Assembly (NCBI GenBank): GCA_016283575.1 | Contig: JAEEND010000013.1 | Location: forward strand, 1-64,000 | Direction of reading: 5' to 3' | Source: Lachnospiraceae bacterium | Lineage (GTDB): Bacteria > Bacillota > Clostridia > Lachnospirales > Lachnospiraceae | Length of the DNA stretch: 64,000 bases | Shown here: positions 1 to 7,962 of the stretch, piece by piece | How the letters are laid out: each line of letters opens with the position of its first letter | How positions within the stretch are numbered: the first letter of the stretch is position 1 | Translations under genes and position numbers: made by a program | Notes under the pieces: generated by a model | What the model saw: only the letters and a program-made list of their open reading frames with translations | Told to the model about the DNA's origin: nothing | Databases searched by the model: none

Positions 1-2
1 CG

Positions 3-137
3 TGGATCCCTTATGACAGTAGGGAATGTTTTCACTGTGTTCTCTGCACCCACAAAACGGATAGTCGCGAGAGTCTTGCTGCATTTATACAAACACTTCA
101 GAAGCTGTACAAAGATGCAGTGGCTTTTCCGCTTTAA
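3..137 (+). CDS. C-terminal fragment of an unrecognised protein (cut by window edge)
   Basis: An open frame enters from the left edge and stops at the TAA at 135-137, giving 44 codons. The translation has protein-like composition: two close cysteines (FHCVLC) and then an amphipathic helix ending DAVAFPL. The other two forward frames look less natural. I do not recognise the family. It reads opposite to the phage-like genes that follow, so it may be the last gene of a convergent unit. It could also be a chance frame, since most of any gene lies outside the window. Confidence 0.4.
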   Translation, partial: WIPYDSRECFHCVLCTHKTDSRESLAAFIQTLQKLYKDAVAFPL

Positions 138-372
138 CTTCCAATATAACTTGCTATTAGATTGTTTGCTTTCCTCATTTCTTTGAACAAAATGGTTCTT
201 TTCTTTCTTATCATAAGTGAATGTTATCTTAGGAAACTTACTGATAGTAAGGATATAATAATTATAATCCTGGTCGAAGGTTTTTACTTCCTGTTTGTAA
301 GAGTAACTTCTTGTGAGCCTTTTTTGCAAGAGCAACGGAGAAAACATGCTTGCAAAAAACTGTCAGAGGTAT

Positions 373-1011
373 CTATCCAAAAAGTTTCCCTTGTCTAGCG
401 ACGATCTTATTTATGGTATCCGAGTAATCGCGTTTCTCCTTATAGGGTCCGCAATCCGCAGAATAGTGTTTATATACTGCGATCATGTCGAGTTTTTGCT
501 CTTCCTTTTCAAGATCCTTGTAGGGCGTATACTTAAACTCCCAGTCCGGATGATCCTTTTCATGCCATCTTTTTTGTCTTGCAATCCTCTTGTTATAGCA
601 ATCTTCACACAATGGTTCTACCCATCCTCCGGTAAGCACCGGTACATTCATGCGTCCGCATTCGATACAAAAATAACCGGAAATATGATCATATTTAGAT
701 TCCAGATCTGACACTTCTTTCGGTGCAGCATTCGAGTATAACCTCAGTGTTCCGTATTTTTCCTTTACCTGGATCCATTGGAATTTATCAAGATAATTAC
801 ATCTGATCAGTGCCTCTCTGTATTCTTCAAGCATGATCTTGCCAAAAGCTCTTTTCCATCCCTTAGGAACATCATCGTACATAGTGAAGTCATAGCTTGG
901 GATTCTCTTCCAATGCCAGTTCACAGGCCATATCCATGGATATCGATCTATCAGCTTTTTGTTTCTTAGCCTTTCAGCTTTTCTTTTCTTCGCTTTACCT
1001 TTTCTGCTCAT
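373..1011 (-). CDS. Phage-type hypothetical protein with Cys-pair (zinc-ribbon-like) motif
   Basis: A 212-residue protein with a very basic N-terminus (KGKAKKRKAERLRNKK). The middle has the pattern QVKEKYGTLRLY, then CIECG, a GGW motif and CEDC, so two Cys pairs could bind zinc. The combination 'QVKEK(F/Y)G.LR.Y ... C..CG ... GGW ... LC..C' is one I associate with small hypothetical proteins of phages and genomic islands; no function is established. The ATG at 1009-1011 follows a G-rich ribosome site (CAGGGGG). It is the last of three genes read RNA ligase, 221-aa protein, this gene, with 27 bp to the previous one. The C-terminal third (about 140-212) is charged and unremarkable. Confidence 0.75.
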   Translation of the reverse strand: MSRKGKAKKRKAERLRNKKLIDRYPWIWPVNWHWKRIPSYDFTMYDDVPKGWKRAFGKIMLEEYREALIRCNYLDKFQWIQVKEKYGTLRLYSNAAPKEVSDLESKYDHISGYFCIECGRMNVPVLTGGWVEPLCEDCYNKRIARQKRWHEKDHPDWEFKYTPYKDLEKEEQKLDMIAVYKHYSADCGPYKEKRDYSDTINKIVARQGKLFG

Positions 1012-1038
1012 ACATCACGCCCCCTGAACTTACAAATA

Positions 1039-1704
1039 TCAGTCCCACAAGGAAAAAAAATATTCCTTCAGCATGTCAATTACCTCGTTCTTGCATCCTT
1101 CCCTGTATTTTTCAAGCTTTTCATCCTCTTCCCGATGCTTCTCAAAGATTTCTTTGTATTCCGGTATTTCATCCATGAAATGGATTGTTCCTCCGCCACC
1201 CCGTTTTTTGTTTTCTTCCAGTTCGGCTTTCGTCTGCAGCTTTTCGCCAAGAAAACCGTACTTTTCATCAAATTCAGAGAACGCTTTCATATACTCATCT
1301 TCGTACGGATTCTTTTTGGAGCAGGTTTCTTCATCGGTTTCCCTCCAAAGAAAAATCATCCGATCGAGTATTTTATCCCATTCGGCATGACAGGTATCAT
1401 TCACAAGGATCCCATCTTCATTTGTATAATTCTCCCCAAGGTAACCCGGTGAACCATGGCGATTATCCTTCAAATGCTGGAGCATGTCAGGCATCAGTTC
1501 CTGCAAATATGAAAACATACTCCAAACATCACAATCAGCATACCCCCGGACAACCCTCTGTCTGCTCCATTTCAGGCACCTCCCGATATGCTTGATCATG
1601 GCAATTATCCTACTCTTTTCACCAAGTCCTGCCATAGCAAAATCGTGGCGGTTCCATATGTTTAAGGTACGCTCCGGTAATCTCTTTTTTCGCTTAAAAC
1701 CCAT
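1039..1704 (-). CDS. Phage-type hypothetical protein, 221 aa
   Basis: The gene starts 3 bp after the RNA ligase stop codon and its ribosome site (GAGGGA) overlaps that stop, so the two are almost certainly co-translated. The N-terminus is basic. Residues about 45-85 contain RGYADCDVWSMFSYLQELMP, and about 110-125 EWDKILDRMIFLW. This layout (R-G-[YF]-[SA]-D-x-D-[VL]-W-S, then a later EWD.ILD.MI helix) recalls uncharacterised phage and genomic-island proteins. A Gly stretch (GGGG) precedes a highly charged, probably helical C-terminus. No catalytic motif is evident. Its role is unknown; context suggests part of an RNA-ligase module. Confidence 0.75.
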   Translation of the reverse strand: MGFKRKKRLPERTLNIWNRHDFAMAGLGEKSRIIAMIKHIGRCLKWSRQRVVRGYADCDVWSMFSYLQELMPDMLQHLKDNRHGSPGYLGENYTNEDGILVNDTCHAEWDKILDRMIFLWRETDEETCSKKNPYEDEYMKAFSEFDEKYGFLGEKLQTKAELEENKKRGGGGTIHFMDEIPEYKEIFEKHREEDEKLEKYREGCKNEVIDMLKEYFFSLWD

Positions 1705-1707
1705 TTA

Positions 1708-2754
1708 CTATCCCTCATTCTTCAAAAGGTATTTGTTGCTCACAACCTTCATGGAAAGAGCAGCACTGATTCTTTCATTAAATACCGGTTCCGTTGGACG
1801 GATCACGATACCTTCCTTCTTTCCTCCCCTCGGATATTCTCCGTCTGCCCTTTCAAGTAATGCTTCCACTGTTGGATACTTTGATGGCAGATCCATACCA
1901 ACCTCTTCAACCGGAACCATCATCAATCCTAATGAGTCACAGATTTCCTGCATCTTACGAAGTCCTACTCTCTTTCCATCGAAACGGATTGTGAACACAT
2001 ACCACTCCGGTCTGGTCAGCTTCAATCTGTTCTGCTGTATTCCCGGAGCACACAGTTCTCCCTGTAGGGTCAGTAAGTGCAGGCCGTTTTCCTCATAATA
2101 CTTCCGAAGCTTGCTTTCAATATCCTCACGCTTAACCAGATCATAGAATGCACTCTTACCGTCATCCTTGTACTCATAATTATGACCGGTCACATGGAAG
2201 CCGCCATCATCTATGGATACTGAATGAGAAGAACCATCCATCTTTGTAGTGATGTAATACTCCAGTCCGGCAAAATCTCTGATCAGATTCGGTTCAGCCT
2301 GAACCCTGGTCTCATCAGTATGCGGTACATCAATCGGAAGTGTCCCGATCACGGTTCCCCCGGTAGTCACTTTCTCCTCGATTTCCCACTTACGTACTCC
2401 AAGGATCTCTGTTACATCTGCACCGAGTTCAATATCTACAGGCAACTCTGGAAACTGATTGATGGGAAGTAGCAGCCCTTGCGATATCTGTCCCCGAAAT
2501 TTCATAGTCCGTAGCCTAAATCCTTCTCCCATAATATCCGTCTTTCGATAGCTGGATGCTCTCATAAACTCAAACTCCGGACGAATCGACAGGAAGCTGT
2601 CTATCTCAAAATACACCGCCAAATCCATGGGTTTGAATTGCCCCTTGTTTACTACGCACTGCCATCCGAGAACGTGTGCCAACTCTATTCTATCTGCTCC
2701 TTCTATCGGTTCTACTTTCCATATTCTCTGTATGCTTGCAAGTTTTCTGCTCAT
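1708..2754 (-). CDS. ATP-dependent RNA ligase, DRB0094/Rnl5-like family
   Basis: A 348-residue member of the nucleotidyltransferase superfamily related to Deinococcus RNA ligase (DRB0094 type), which seals 3'-OH/5'-PO4 nicks in RNA through a lysyl-AMP intermediate. The N-terminal ~130 residues form the OB-like domain seen in this family (ASIQRIWKVEPIEGADRIE, then LGWQCVVNKGQFKPMDLAVYF). Motif I is TKMDGSS near residue 170; its Lys is the predicted adenylylated residue. LQGELCAPGIQQNRL matches motif IIIa/III and EGIVIRP matches motif IV near the C-terminus. The length fits the family. The ATG at 2752-2754 has a GAAAGGA site. It heads an operon with two phage-type hypotheticals, so it probably belongs to a mobile element rather than to housekeeping RNA repair. 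Confidence 0.88.
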   Translation of the reverse strand: MSRKLASIQRIWKVEPIEGADRIELAHVLGWQCVVNKGQFKPMDLAVYFEIDSFLSIRPEFEFMRASSYRKTDIMGEGFRLRTMKFRGQISQGLLLPINQFPELPVDIELGADVTEILGVRKWEIEEKVTTGGTVIGTLPIDVPHTDETRVQAEPNLIRDFAGLEYYITTKMDGSSHSVSIDDGGFHVTGHNYEYKDDGKSAFYDLVKREDIESKLRKYYEENGLHLLTLQGELCAPGIQQNRLKLTRPEWYVFTIRFDGKRVGLRKMQEICDSLGLMMVPVEEVGMDLPSKYPTVEALLERADGEYPRGGKKEGIVIRPTEPVFNERISAALSMKVVSNKYLLKNEG

Positions 2755-2777
2755 AATTCTATTCCTTTCACTATCTT

Positions 2778-2831
2778 TTAATGTCCAAACATTTTCATCA
2801 TATCGTCAATCGCATCATTTCTATCGGCCAT
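2778..2831 (-). CDS. Possible 17-aa leader ORF or gene tail before the RNA ligase
   Basis: An ATG at 2829-2831 with GGAGAG about 9 nt upstream opens a 17-codon frame ending DDMMKMFGH, 23 bp before the RNA ligase start. It could be a short translated leader. It could also be the surviving tail of a larger gene, but the frame is closed by a TGA only 7 codons upstream of the ATG. Weak evidence. Confidence 0.25.
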   Translation of the reverse strand: MADRNDAIDDMMKMFGH

Positions 2832-2960
2832 ATTGTTGTACTCTCCATATCATTTATTTTGTATATCCGACTGTTACGGCAAGGCCCGATAGGTGGACCC
2901 TATCTGATTTTCACACCACCTCCGGATTAAGGTGTCGGCGCACCATCAAATATCTGTTAT

Positions 2961-3357
2961 CTACGAAAAATCTCCCACTGCCCAATCTATTGGATAGTCT
3001 TCATCGTTATGACTGTAAAAATCACTCGGATCGTTAAGGTAATTATCGAGGCGCTTAGCCATACTCTGAAACTTCAGCAAAATTCTTTCTGGCAAGTTGT
3101 TTGCTTCCTGTAAACAGATAGTAATTAGTACCCATTCCGATCTTCTCCCAAGCAATGTCTTCTCTTTGACTTTACTGATAAAATCAACGTTTGTCATTGT
3201 ACCGCTAGTATAAAATGGTCCGTATATTGCATCCCGAGATTCCCAAGTATGAGGTATTTCTTCCCATTCATTTTCTGATCAGCTCATCAGCAGCATCTAT
3301 CTTCATGTGGTGATACGCGTCTCCCAGTATGTATACTGTGATTTCAAATGCGTACAA
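2961..3357 (-). pseudogene. Frameshifted remnant of a small hypothetical gene
   Basis: The 3' part (2961-3197, 78 codons from an internal ATG with no good ribosome site) reads as a normal hydrophilic protein (EWVLITICLQEANNLPERIL; end DWAVGDFS). Its frame continues upstream of that ATG for 27 more protein-like codons (NEWEEIPHTWESRDAIYGPF) without a start, until a TGA near 3279. Shifting by one base there, the frame continues as ITVYILGDAYHHMKIDAADELI to about 3357. The simplest reading is one gene of roughly 130 codons broken by a 1-nt frameshift and lacking its start. Alternatively a short functional gene begins at 3197. No family recognised. Confidence 0.4.
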
Positions 3358-3369
3358 TTATGTTTTTAA

Positions 3370-3427
3370 AAAAAGAAGCGGTCTCTCCGAATGATCGTTT
3401 GATCAAAACGGTGTACCGCTTCTTTTT
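3370..3427. terminator. Perfect 13-bp stem hairpin, terminator-like
   Basis: AAAAAGAAGCGGT and ACCGCTTCTTTTT form a perfect 13-bp stem around a ~32-nt loop that contains a smaller inverted repeat (ATGATCGTTTGATCA region). A-runs and T-runs on the two arms allow termination in either direction. It lies 27 bp downstream of the XRE gene (minus strand), which it probably terminates. Confidence 0.7.
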
Positions 3428-3453
3428 GTAAATTATCCAATTTGTATTGCTCT

Positions 3454-3837
3454 CTACGCCACAAGTATTTCCATGAGATTTTTATAATATAAAACAGCAC
3501 GGTCTGCCATAACAGCCGATCTATCAGTGTAGACATATTGTCGGTTTCCTACTATAAGAGCATCAAGCGGAACATGAAAAAGTTCGCTCATCGCATACAA
3601 ATTATCAATAGTAGGAACACTACGGCCGTCAAACCAGTGATATATGCTCTGCGGTGCTGCCAATCCCAAATACTTCTGCAGTTCTCTGACACTGATACCT
3701 CTACTGTTCATAATTCGGCGTAAATTTTTGCCGGTGGCTGCCATATCAATCACCGGATATTGTTTAAAATGATTATCCCGGATTCCGACATCACCTAGTC
3801 CGCTCTTTGCCGCAGTTCCGTTAATCCTATTACTCAT
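3454..3837 (-). CDS. XRE-family helix-turn-helix regulator
   Basis: A 127-residue protein with a Cro/CI-type HTH at about residues 35-95: NLRRIMNSRGISVRELQKYLG, then AAPQSIYHWFDGRSVPTIDNLYAMSELFHVPLDALI. The pattern 'Q-x-[IV]-x-x-W-x-x-G-x-x-x-P-x-x-x-x-L' is the recognition-helix and third-helix signature. A 32-residue N-terminal extension and a short C-terminal helix (VLYYKNLMEILVA) flank it. The ATG follows a strong GGAGGG site. It stands alone at the edge of the phage-like segment with its own terminator. Likely a repressor or regulator of the integrated element; its target is unknown. Confidence 0.85.
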   Translation of the reverse strand: MSNRINGTAAKSGLGDVGIRDNHFKQYPVIDMAATGKNLRRIMNSRGISVRELQKYLGLAAPQSIYHWFDGRSVPTIDNLYAMSELFHVPLDALIVGNRQYVYTDRSAVMADRAVLYYKNLMEILVA

Positions 3838-4463
3838 CTTATTCCCTCCATAACACGCCTATTATATTATACCTGTTCCTTTGACATTTGGCATTAAACT
3901 TGTAGTTCAACACAGTCCCATCTGACCACCATACTGTCTAAACGACTGCAATTTTCTGCTGTTGCTTACTTCAGCATATGTTTCCATTGTTGTCCTTATA
4001 TCTGTATAGGTCACTCTGTTATAAAGCCCTATGATTATTTATTAATTTGTCCAGAATCCATGAATTCGCACTACCGCACACTACCACCATCAGGTTCTTC
4101 CTGTGACAGCCTCAATTATTCCAAAAGCCTTCAAACGCAGTTATATACCCGGATCTTGCAGTGTCCAGCCATGGAAGCTCATCAAGGAATACCAGCTGCC
4201 GGCTTCCGTCCTATCATAGATATTCACCTCTCCATTCTTTAAGCGGCTCCGTGAATACTTTTTTCGCTTGTAAAGCCACTTTAAGTGTATATTGATAGAT
4301 CTTTAAGCGGCTGTCAATAAATATTTTTGCCGTTTTGAGCCGTTTTAATTCTTTAGCGTGTGCTTTTTTTGCGTTTTGCCAATTTCGCACACGTAATACT
4401 GTTCTTCAATCATTTTGGTTTCCTCCTGTAGGTTTTTCTGTGACGGAAGCGAATAAAAAAAGA
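3838..4463. other. Gene-poor stretch next to the lysS 3' side
   Basis: About 620 bp with no convincing CDS on either strand. Short frames here (for example 4060-4242 on plus) lack ribosome sites and protein-like composition. It contains one imperfect direct repeat (4236-4312, listed separately). The upstream region of the XRE gene (3838-3900) presumably holds its promoter. No tRNA-like fold was recognised. Confidence 0.6.
4236..4312. repeat. Imperfect direct repeat around TCTTTAAGCGGCT
   Basis: TCTTTAAGCGGCT occurs at 4236-4248 and 4300-4312. Both copies are followed by a similar AT-rich tail (AATA..TTTTT), so each unit is about 30 bp at a 64-bp period. A degenerate inverted version (GAGCCGTTTTA) follows near 4338. 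Repeats of this size near an island edge could be recombinase arm-type sites; function unknown. Confidence 0.45.
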
Positions 4464-4489
4464 CCACTTTCTAATTTCTTAGAAAGTGG
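4464..4489 (-). terminator. lysS: Rho-independent terminator downstream of lysS
   Basis: An 11-bp perfect stem (CCACTTTCTAA / TTAGAAAGTGG) with a TTTC loop, followed on the minus strand by TCTTTTTTT. It lies about 135 nt past the lysS stop and is the first good terminator for the greA-lysS direction. Confidence 0.75.
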
Positions 4490-4624
4490 CCTACAAAATT
4501 TAGTGCCATTTTTGTTTTTCCACTGGAATTAATGCCGATTATTTCCGACTGAAACAGGTTTTTTGTGGTCAAAAAGTGGTCAATTCGTTTTCTCGACGCT
4601 CGGAACCCGCATAAACACTGGCTT

Positions 4625-6235
4625 TTAGCGGTCAACACTTTTCAAAGTCGGGAACAAAAGTACATCTCTTATAGCCGGGCTGTTGGTGAGTAACATAGCT
4701 AATCTGTCGAGACCATAGCCAATTCCACCGGTAGGAGCCATACCGATTTCAAGAGCATTTAAGAAGTCTTCATCGGTGTGGTTTGCTTCTTCATCACCTG
4801 CGTCTGCAAGAGCATCCTGAGCCTTGAAACGTTCTCTCTGATCGATGGGATCGTTAAGCTCGGAGTATGCGTTACACATTTCCCAACCATTGATGAAAAG
4901 TTCGAATCGTTCAACGTAGTCGGGCTTGTCGGGCTTACGCTTTGTAAGAGGAGAAATCTCTACGGGATGATCCATTACAAATGTGGGCTGTACCATCTTC
5001 TCTTCGCAGAATTCTTCAAAGAAAAGGTTCAGGATATCGCCCTTCTTGTGATGATCTTCAAATTCTACATGCTTTTCTTTTGCAATAGCCTTAGCTTCCT
5101 CATCGGATTTGATGGTATCAAAGTCAACGCCTGCGTACTTCTTAACTGCATCAAGCATTGTGATACGTTCAAAAGGCTTTCCGAAATCAATCTCAACATC
5201 TCCATACATAAACTTGGTTGTGCCGAGCACTTCTTCTGCAACGGTTCTGAACATGTTTTCTGTTAAATCCATCATGCCGTAATAGTCGGTATATGCCTGA
5301 TAGAGTTCCATAAGAGTGAACTCGGGATTGTGTCTTGTATCAAGGCCTTCATTTCTGAATACACGGCCGATCTCGTATACTCGTTCAAGACCGCCTACGA
5401 TAAGTCTCTTTAAGTAAAGTTCAAGAGAAATTCTGAGTCTTAAGTCTTCGTCAAGGGCATTGAAATGTGTTTCAAAAGGACGGGCAGCCGCACCACCTGC
5501 ATTAGCAACAAGCATGGGTGTTTCTACTTCCATAAAGCCCTGTGAATCAAGGAACTTTCTGATGGCGCTGATCATCTTGGATCTCTTTATAAAGGTATCC
5601 TTGGATTCAGCATTCATGATAAGGTCAACGTATCTCTGACGATATCTTGTGTCAGTATCTGTTAAACCATGGAACTTCTCAGGTAATATCTGAAGGCTCT
5701 TTGACAAAAGAACAAGTGAATCGGCATGTACTGAAACTTCACCCGTCTTTGTTCTGAATAAGAAACCTTTGATACCGTAAATATCACCGATATCGGATTT
5801 CTTGAAATCAGCGTAGGGTTCTTCACCGATAACATCACGGGCAACATATACCTGAATGTTTCCCTTTAAATCCTGTATATTGCAAAAAGAAGCTTTACCC
5901 ATAACGCGCTTGAACATCATACGTCCCGCAATGGAAACGGTGATGGGAGATGCGTCCATGATGGCTCTTCTTTCGTTGTAATCGTTATTTACTACTTCTC
6001 TGGCAGCTGCTTCATCAAGACCCTCTGTGGAAGGAGCTTTTCTGTCACCGAGCAATTCTTTTTCATGAGCTTCGTAAAGCTTCTTACAATCATCGGTATG
6101 ATGTGTCTGATCGTATTTGGTAATCTTAAAGGGATCTCTGCCTGCTTCCTGTAAGGCTGCAAGTTTTTCACGTCTCACCTTTAAGAGCTGGTGAATATCC
6201 TGTTCGGGGGCATTGTTATTGTTTTCCTGTGCCAT
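4625..6235 (-). CDS. lysS: Lysyl-tRNA synthetase, class II
   Basis: Charges tRNA-Lys with lysine in the cytoplasm. The 536-residue product has an N-terminal OB-fold anticodon-binding domain (about 85-190; ISIAGRMMFKRVMGKASFCNIQD) and a class II catalytic domain. Motif 1 is near 225-250 (IRKFLDSQGFMEVETPML), motif 2 is FRNEGLDTRHNPEFT near 285-300, and motif 3 is GIGYGLDRLAML near the C-terminus. Length and order match bacterial LysS. The ATG at 6233-6235 follows AGAGGAAGG. The short polar leader (AQENNNNAPEQD) precedes the conserved VRREKLAALQEAGRDPF. It sits 60 bp downstream of greA on the same strand, a pairing common in Firmicutes. Confidence 0.98.
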   Translation of the reverse strand: MAQENNNNAPEQDIHQLLKVRREKLAALQEAGRDPFKITKYDQTHHTDDCKKLYEAHEKELLGDRKAPSTEGLDEAAAREVVNNDYNERRAIMDASPITVSIAGRMMFKRVMGKASFCNIQDLKGNIQVYVARDVIGEEPYADFKKSDIGDIYGIKGFLFRTKTGEVSVHADSLVLLSKSLQILPEKFHGLTDTDTRYRQRYVDLIMNAESKDTFIKRSKMISAIRKFLDSQGFMEVETPMLVANAGGAAARPFETHFNALDEDLRLRISLELYLKRLIVGGLERVYEIGRVFRNEGLDTRHNPEFTLMELYQAYTDYYGMMDLTENMFRTVAEEVLGTTKFMYGDVEIDFGKPFERITMLDAVKKYAGVDFDTIKSDEEAKAIAKEKHVEFEDHHKKGDILNLFFEEFCEEKMVQPTFVMDHPVEISPLTKRKPDKPDYVERFELFINGWEMCNAYSELNDPIDQRERFKAQDALADAGDEEANHTDEDFLNALEIGMAPTGGIGYGLDRLAMLLTNSPAIRDVLLFPTLKSVDR

Positions 6236-6295
6236 AATATAACCTTCCTCTCAAAATTATAGGGAGGTACGAAGACCTCCCTTAAAAATCAAATA

Positions 6296-6781
6296 TTAGT
6301 TGTTGGATCTTTCGATTCCTAAAATCTTGTATTTCATGTCACCCATCTGAGTTTCAACTGTAACGGTATCACCTTTCTTGTGACCGATAAGAGCTTTACC
6401 CACGGGAGATTCGTTGGAAATCTTACCAAGAAGGCTGTCTGCTTCGGAAGATCCTACGATCTTGAATTCAAGTTCTTCTTTTTCAGATACATCAAGTACC
6501 TTAACTTTACAACCAATGTTAATTTTGCTGGAGTCTACTTCGTCTTCTACAACGACTTCTGCGTTTTTAAGTATTTTTTCAAGTTCTTCGATTCTTGCTT
6601 CGATGTCTCTCTGTTCATCTTTAGCTGCATCGTATTCTGCATTTTCGGATAAGTCGCCCAATTCTCTGGCTTCTTTAATTTTCTGAGCAACTTCCTGACG
6701 TCTGCGAACCTTTAAGTCCTGCAATTCGTCTTCGTATTTTTTTAATCCTTCATAGGTAAGAATATTTTTCTTAGCTTCCAT
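6296..6781 (-). CDS. greA: Transcription elongation factor GreA
   Basis: GreA enters the RNA polymerase secondary channel and stimulates cleavage of the 3' end of backtracked RNA. From the ATG at 6779-6781 the product is 161 residues, the usual family length: an N-terminal coiled coil (about 10-75, containing the acidic tip around LSENAEYDAAKDEQ) and a C-terminal FKBP-like domain (SNESPVGKALIGHKKGDTV, near the end). An upstream in-frame ATG at 6820 would add 13 residues, but that extension translates the ribosome site itself (GAAAGGG), so the shorter start is preferred. It is followed by lysS. Confidence 0.96.
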   Translation of the reverse strand: MEAKKNILTYEGLKKYEDELQDLKVRRRQEVAQKIKEARELGDLSENAEYDAAKDEQRDIEARIEELEKILKNAEVVVEDEVDSSKINIGCKVKVLDVSEKEELEFKIVGSSEADSLLGKISNESPVGKALIGHKKGDTVTVETQMGDMKYKILGIERSNN

Positions 6782-6843
6782 GATTACGTTACCCTTTCTA
6801 TTTTGTGGGCTATTATCCACAATAACTTACAATAGTTAATCAC

Positions 6844-6877
6844 AAAACCCTCGAAGTGTCAAGAACTTCAAGGGTTT
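6844..6877 (-). terminator. Hairpin terminator between the SleB-like gene and greA
   Basis: AAAACCCT and AGGGTTTT pair around an inner GAAGT/ACTTC stem with one mismatch. It lies just past the 3' end of the hydrolase gene (minus strand) and separates the two transcription units. Confidence 0.75.
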
Positions 6878-6885
6878 TGGTCAAA

Positions 6886-7962
6886 TTAATAAAAGACATG
6901 GTTGCCTATTTCTATTCCGGACTTGCTTCCCTTTCTTCGGAAGTGAGTGAGGTCTCCTACATTGGAGTATCCGCTTAAGGCATCTCTTGCTGCCTGATAA
7001 CAGATTTCCGAAGGCCCTTTTTCATAGGCTTTCTGAAGTGAACCGGATTTTGCAGGAGTAAACTGACCGGATGCAAAGATAACACCGTACACTGTATCAG
7101 GGTATGCACCGCTTCGTACACGGTTCATTACCACCGCACCGACCGCCTGCATTCCTTCATAGGGCTCTCCTCTCGCCTCGCAATAGATAAGTGCTGCAAG
7201 AAGTCGCTCCGTATCCGCATCAGCGGCAATGGCTGCGTTCTGCTTTATGAGTTTCTTTCTTTCTTCCTCTTCCTGGCGTTTACGATCATTGATGACTTCC
7301 ATGGTCTCGCCGTGGTCGATCTCGAAATTGATCTTGGCATACTCTGCTTCCACAAAACCGTCAAACTCGTCATAAGCTATGCAAAGCCAGTTCCGGTCTT
7401 CGCTCTCATAGATAAGATCGAATAAAGCGTTCTTCATGGCATAACCGAGTAATTCGCCATTCTTATCTGGGCTTGCCTTAACCTTCACTGCATCGGCAGA
7501 AACGGTAACAGTCATGTTACCTACTTCCCTGGCAAGATTCTTGGCTTCTTCATCAAAGAACAGATACTCATTCAAGGCATATCCCACAAGGTCGCCGCTT
7601 TCGATTAGGCTCCATTCTTCGCCTCGCTCAAGTACTGTACCGCCGCAGTCCTTATAGAGCTTCCCTACGACTTTAGAGTTCTTGTCAGCCTCTGCGCGGA
7701 TATTAAGAGTTGACTTAACGTTAGCCATTATAAGGTCCGATGAATCAATTTCTTCTTCCTCATAGACTATGTATCCGAGATTCTCGGTGGAGGCATTGTT
7801 GAAGGCATCAATATTTAAGACTTTTGCCGCCCCGCCGGATTCGGTCAATAATACATCATTGGCCGTATCGGCTTTGCTCGAAACCGGTTCCCACAAAAGA
7901 ACCGTTAAGAGCAGTACCAGCAAAAGTCCCGCTGTTTTTAAACTTATTTTTCTAAAAATCAT
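6886..7962 (-). CDS. Secreted cell-wall hydrolase, SleB/CwlJ type with SH3 domains
   Basis: A 358-residue exported protein. Residues 1-31 form a signal peptide (basic start, LLLVLLLTVLLW core, SSKA end). Two bacterial SH3-like modules follow: about 75-135 (ANVKSTLNIRAEADKNSKVVGKLY) and about 148-215 (VKVKASPDKNGELLGYA). The C-terminal ~110 residues are a Hydrolase_2/SleB domain (LLAALIYCEARGEPYEGMQAVGAVVMNRV), which in relatives acts as a lytic transglycosylase on peptidoglycan; the Glu in CEARGE is the likely catalytic residue. A charged helix (RKRQEEEERKK) links SH3 and catalytic parts. It overlaps the 3' end of the upstream methyltransferase gene by 4 bp (ATGA), so the two are translationally coupled. 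Role in wall turnover or spore germination cannot be decided from sequence. Confidence 0.9.
   Translation of the reverse strand: MIFRKISLKTAGLLLVLLLTVLLWEPVSSKADTANDVLLTESGGAAKVLNIDAFNNASTENLGYIVYEEEEIDSSDLIMANVKSTLNIRAEADKNSKVVGKLYKDCGGTVLERGEEWSLIESGDLVGYALNEYLFFDEEAKNLAREVGNMTVTVSADAVKVKASPDKNGELLGYAMKNALFDLIYESEDRNWLCIAYDEFDGFVEAEYAKINFEIDHGETMEVINDRKRQEEEERKKLIKQNAAIAADADTERLLAALIYCEARGEPYEGMQAVGAVVMNRVRSGAYPDTVYGVIFASGQFTPAKSGSLQKAYEKGPSEICYQAARDALSGYSNVGDLTHFRRKGSKSGIEIGNHVFY

Noticed and set aside
1484-2098. 204-codon open frame on plus, opposite the RNA ligase
   Set aside because: Fully antisense to genes with strong motifs; composition (Ser/Pro-rich) is that of a shadow frame.
4060-4242. 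60-codon frame on plus in the gene-poor stretch
   Set aside because: No ribosome site, Pro/Ser/His-rich, no protein-like pattern.
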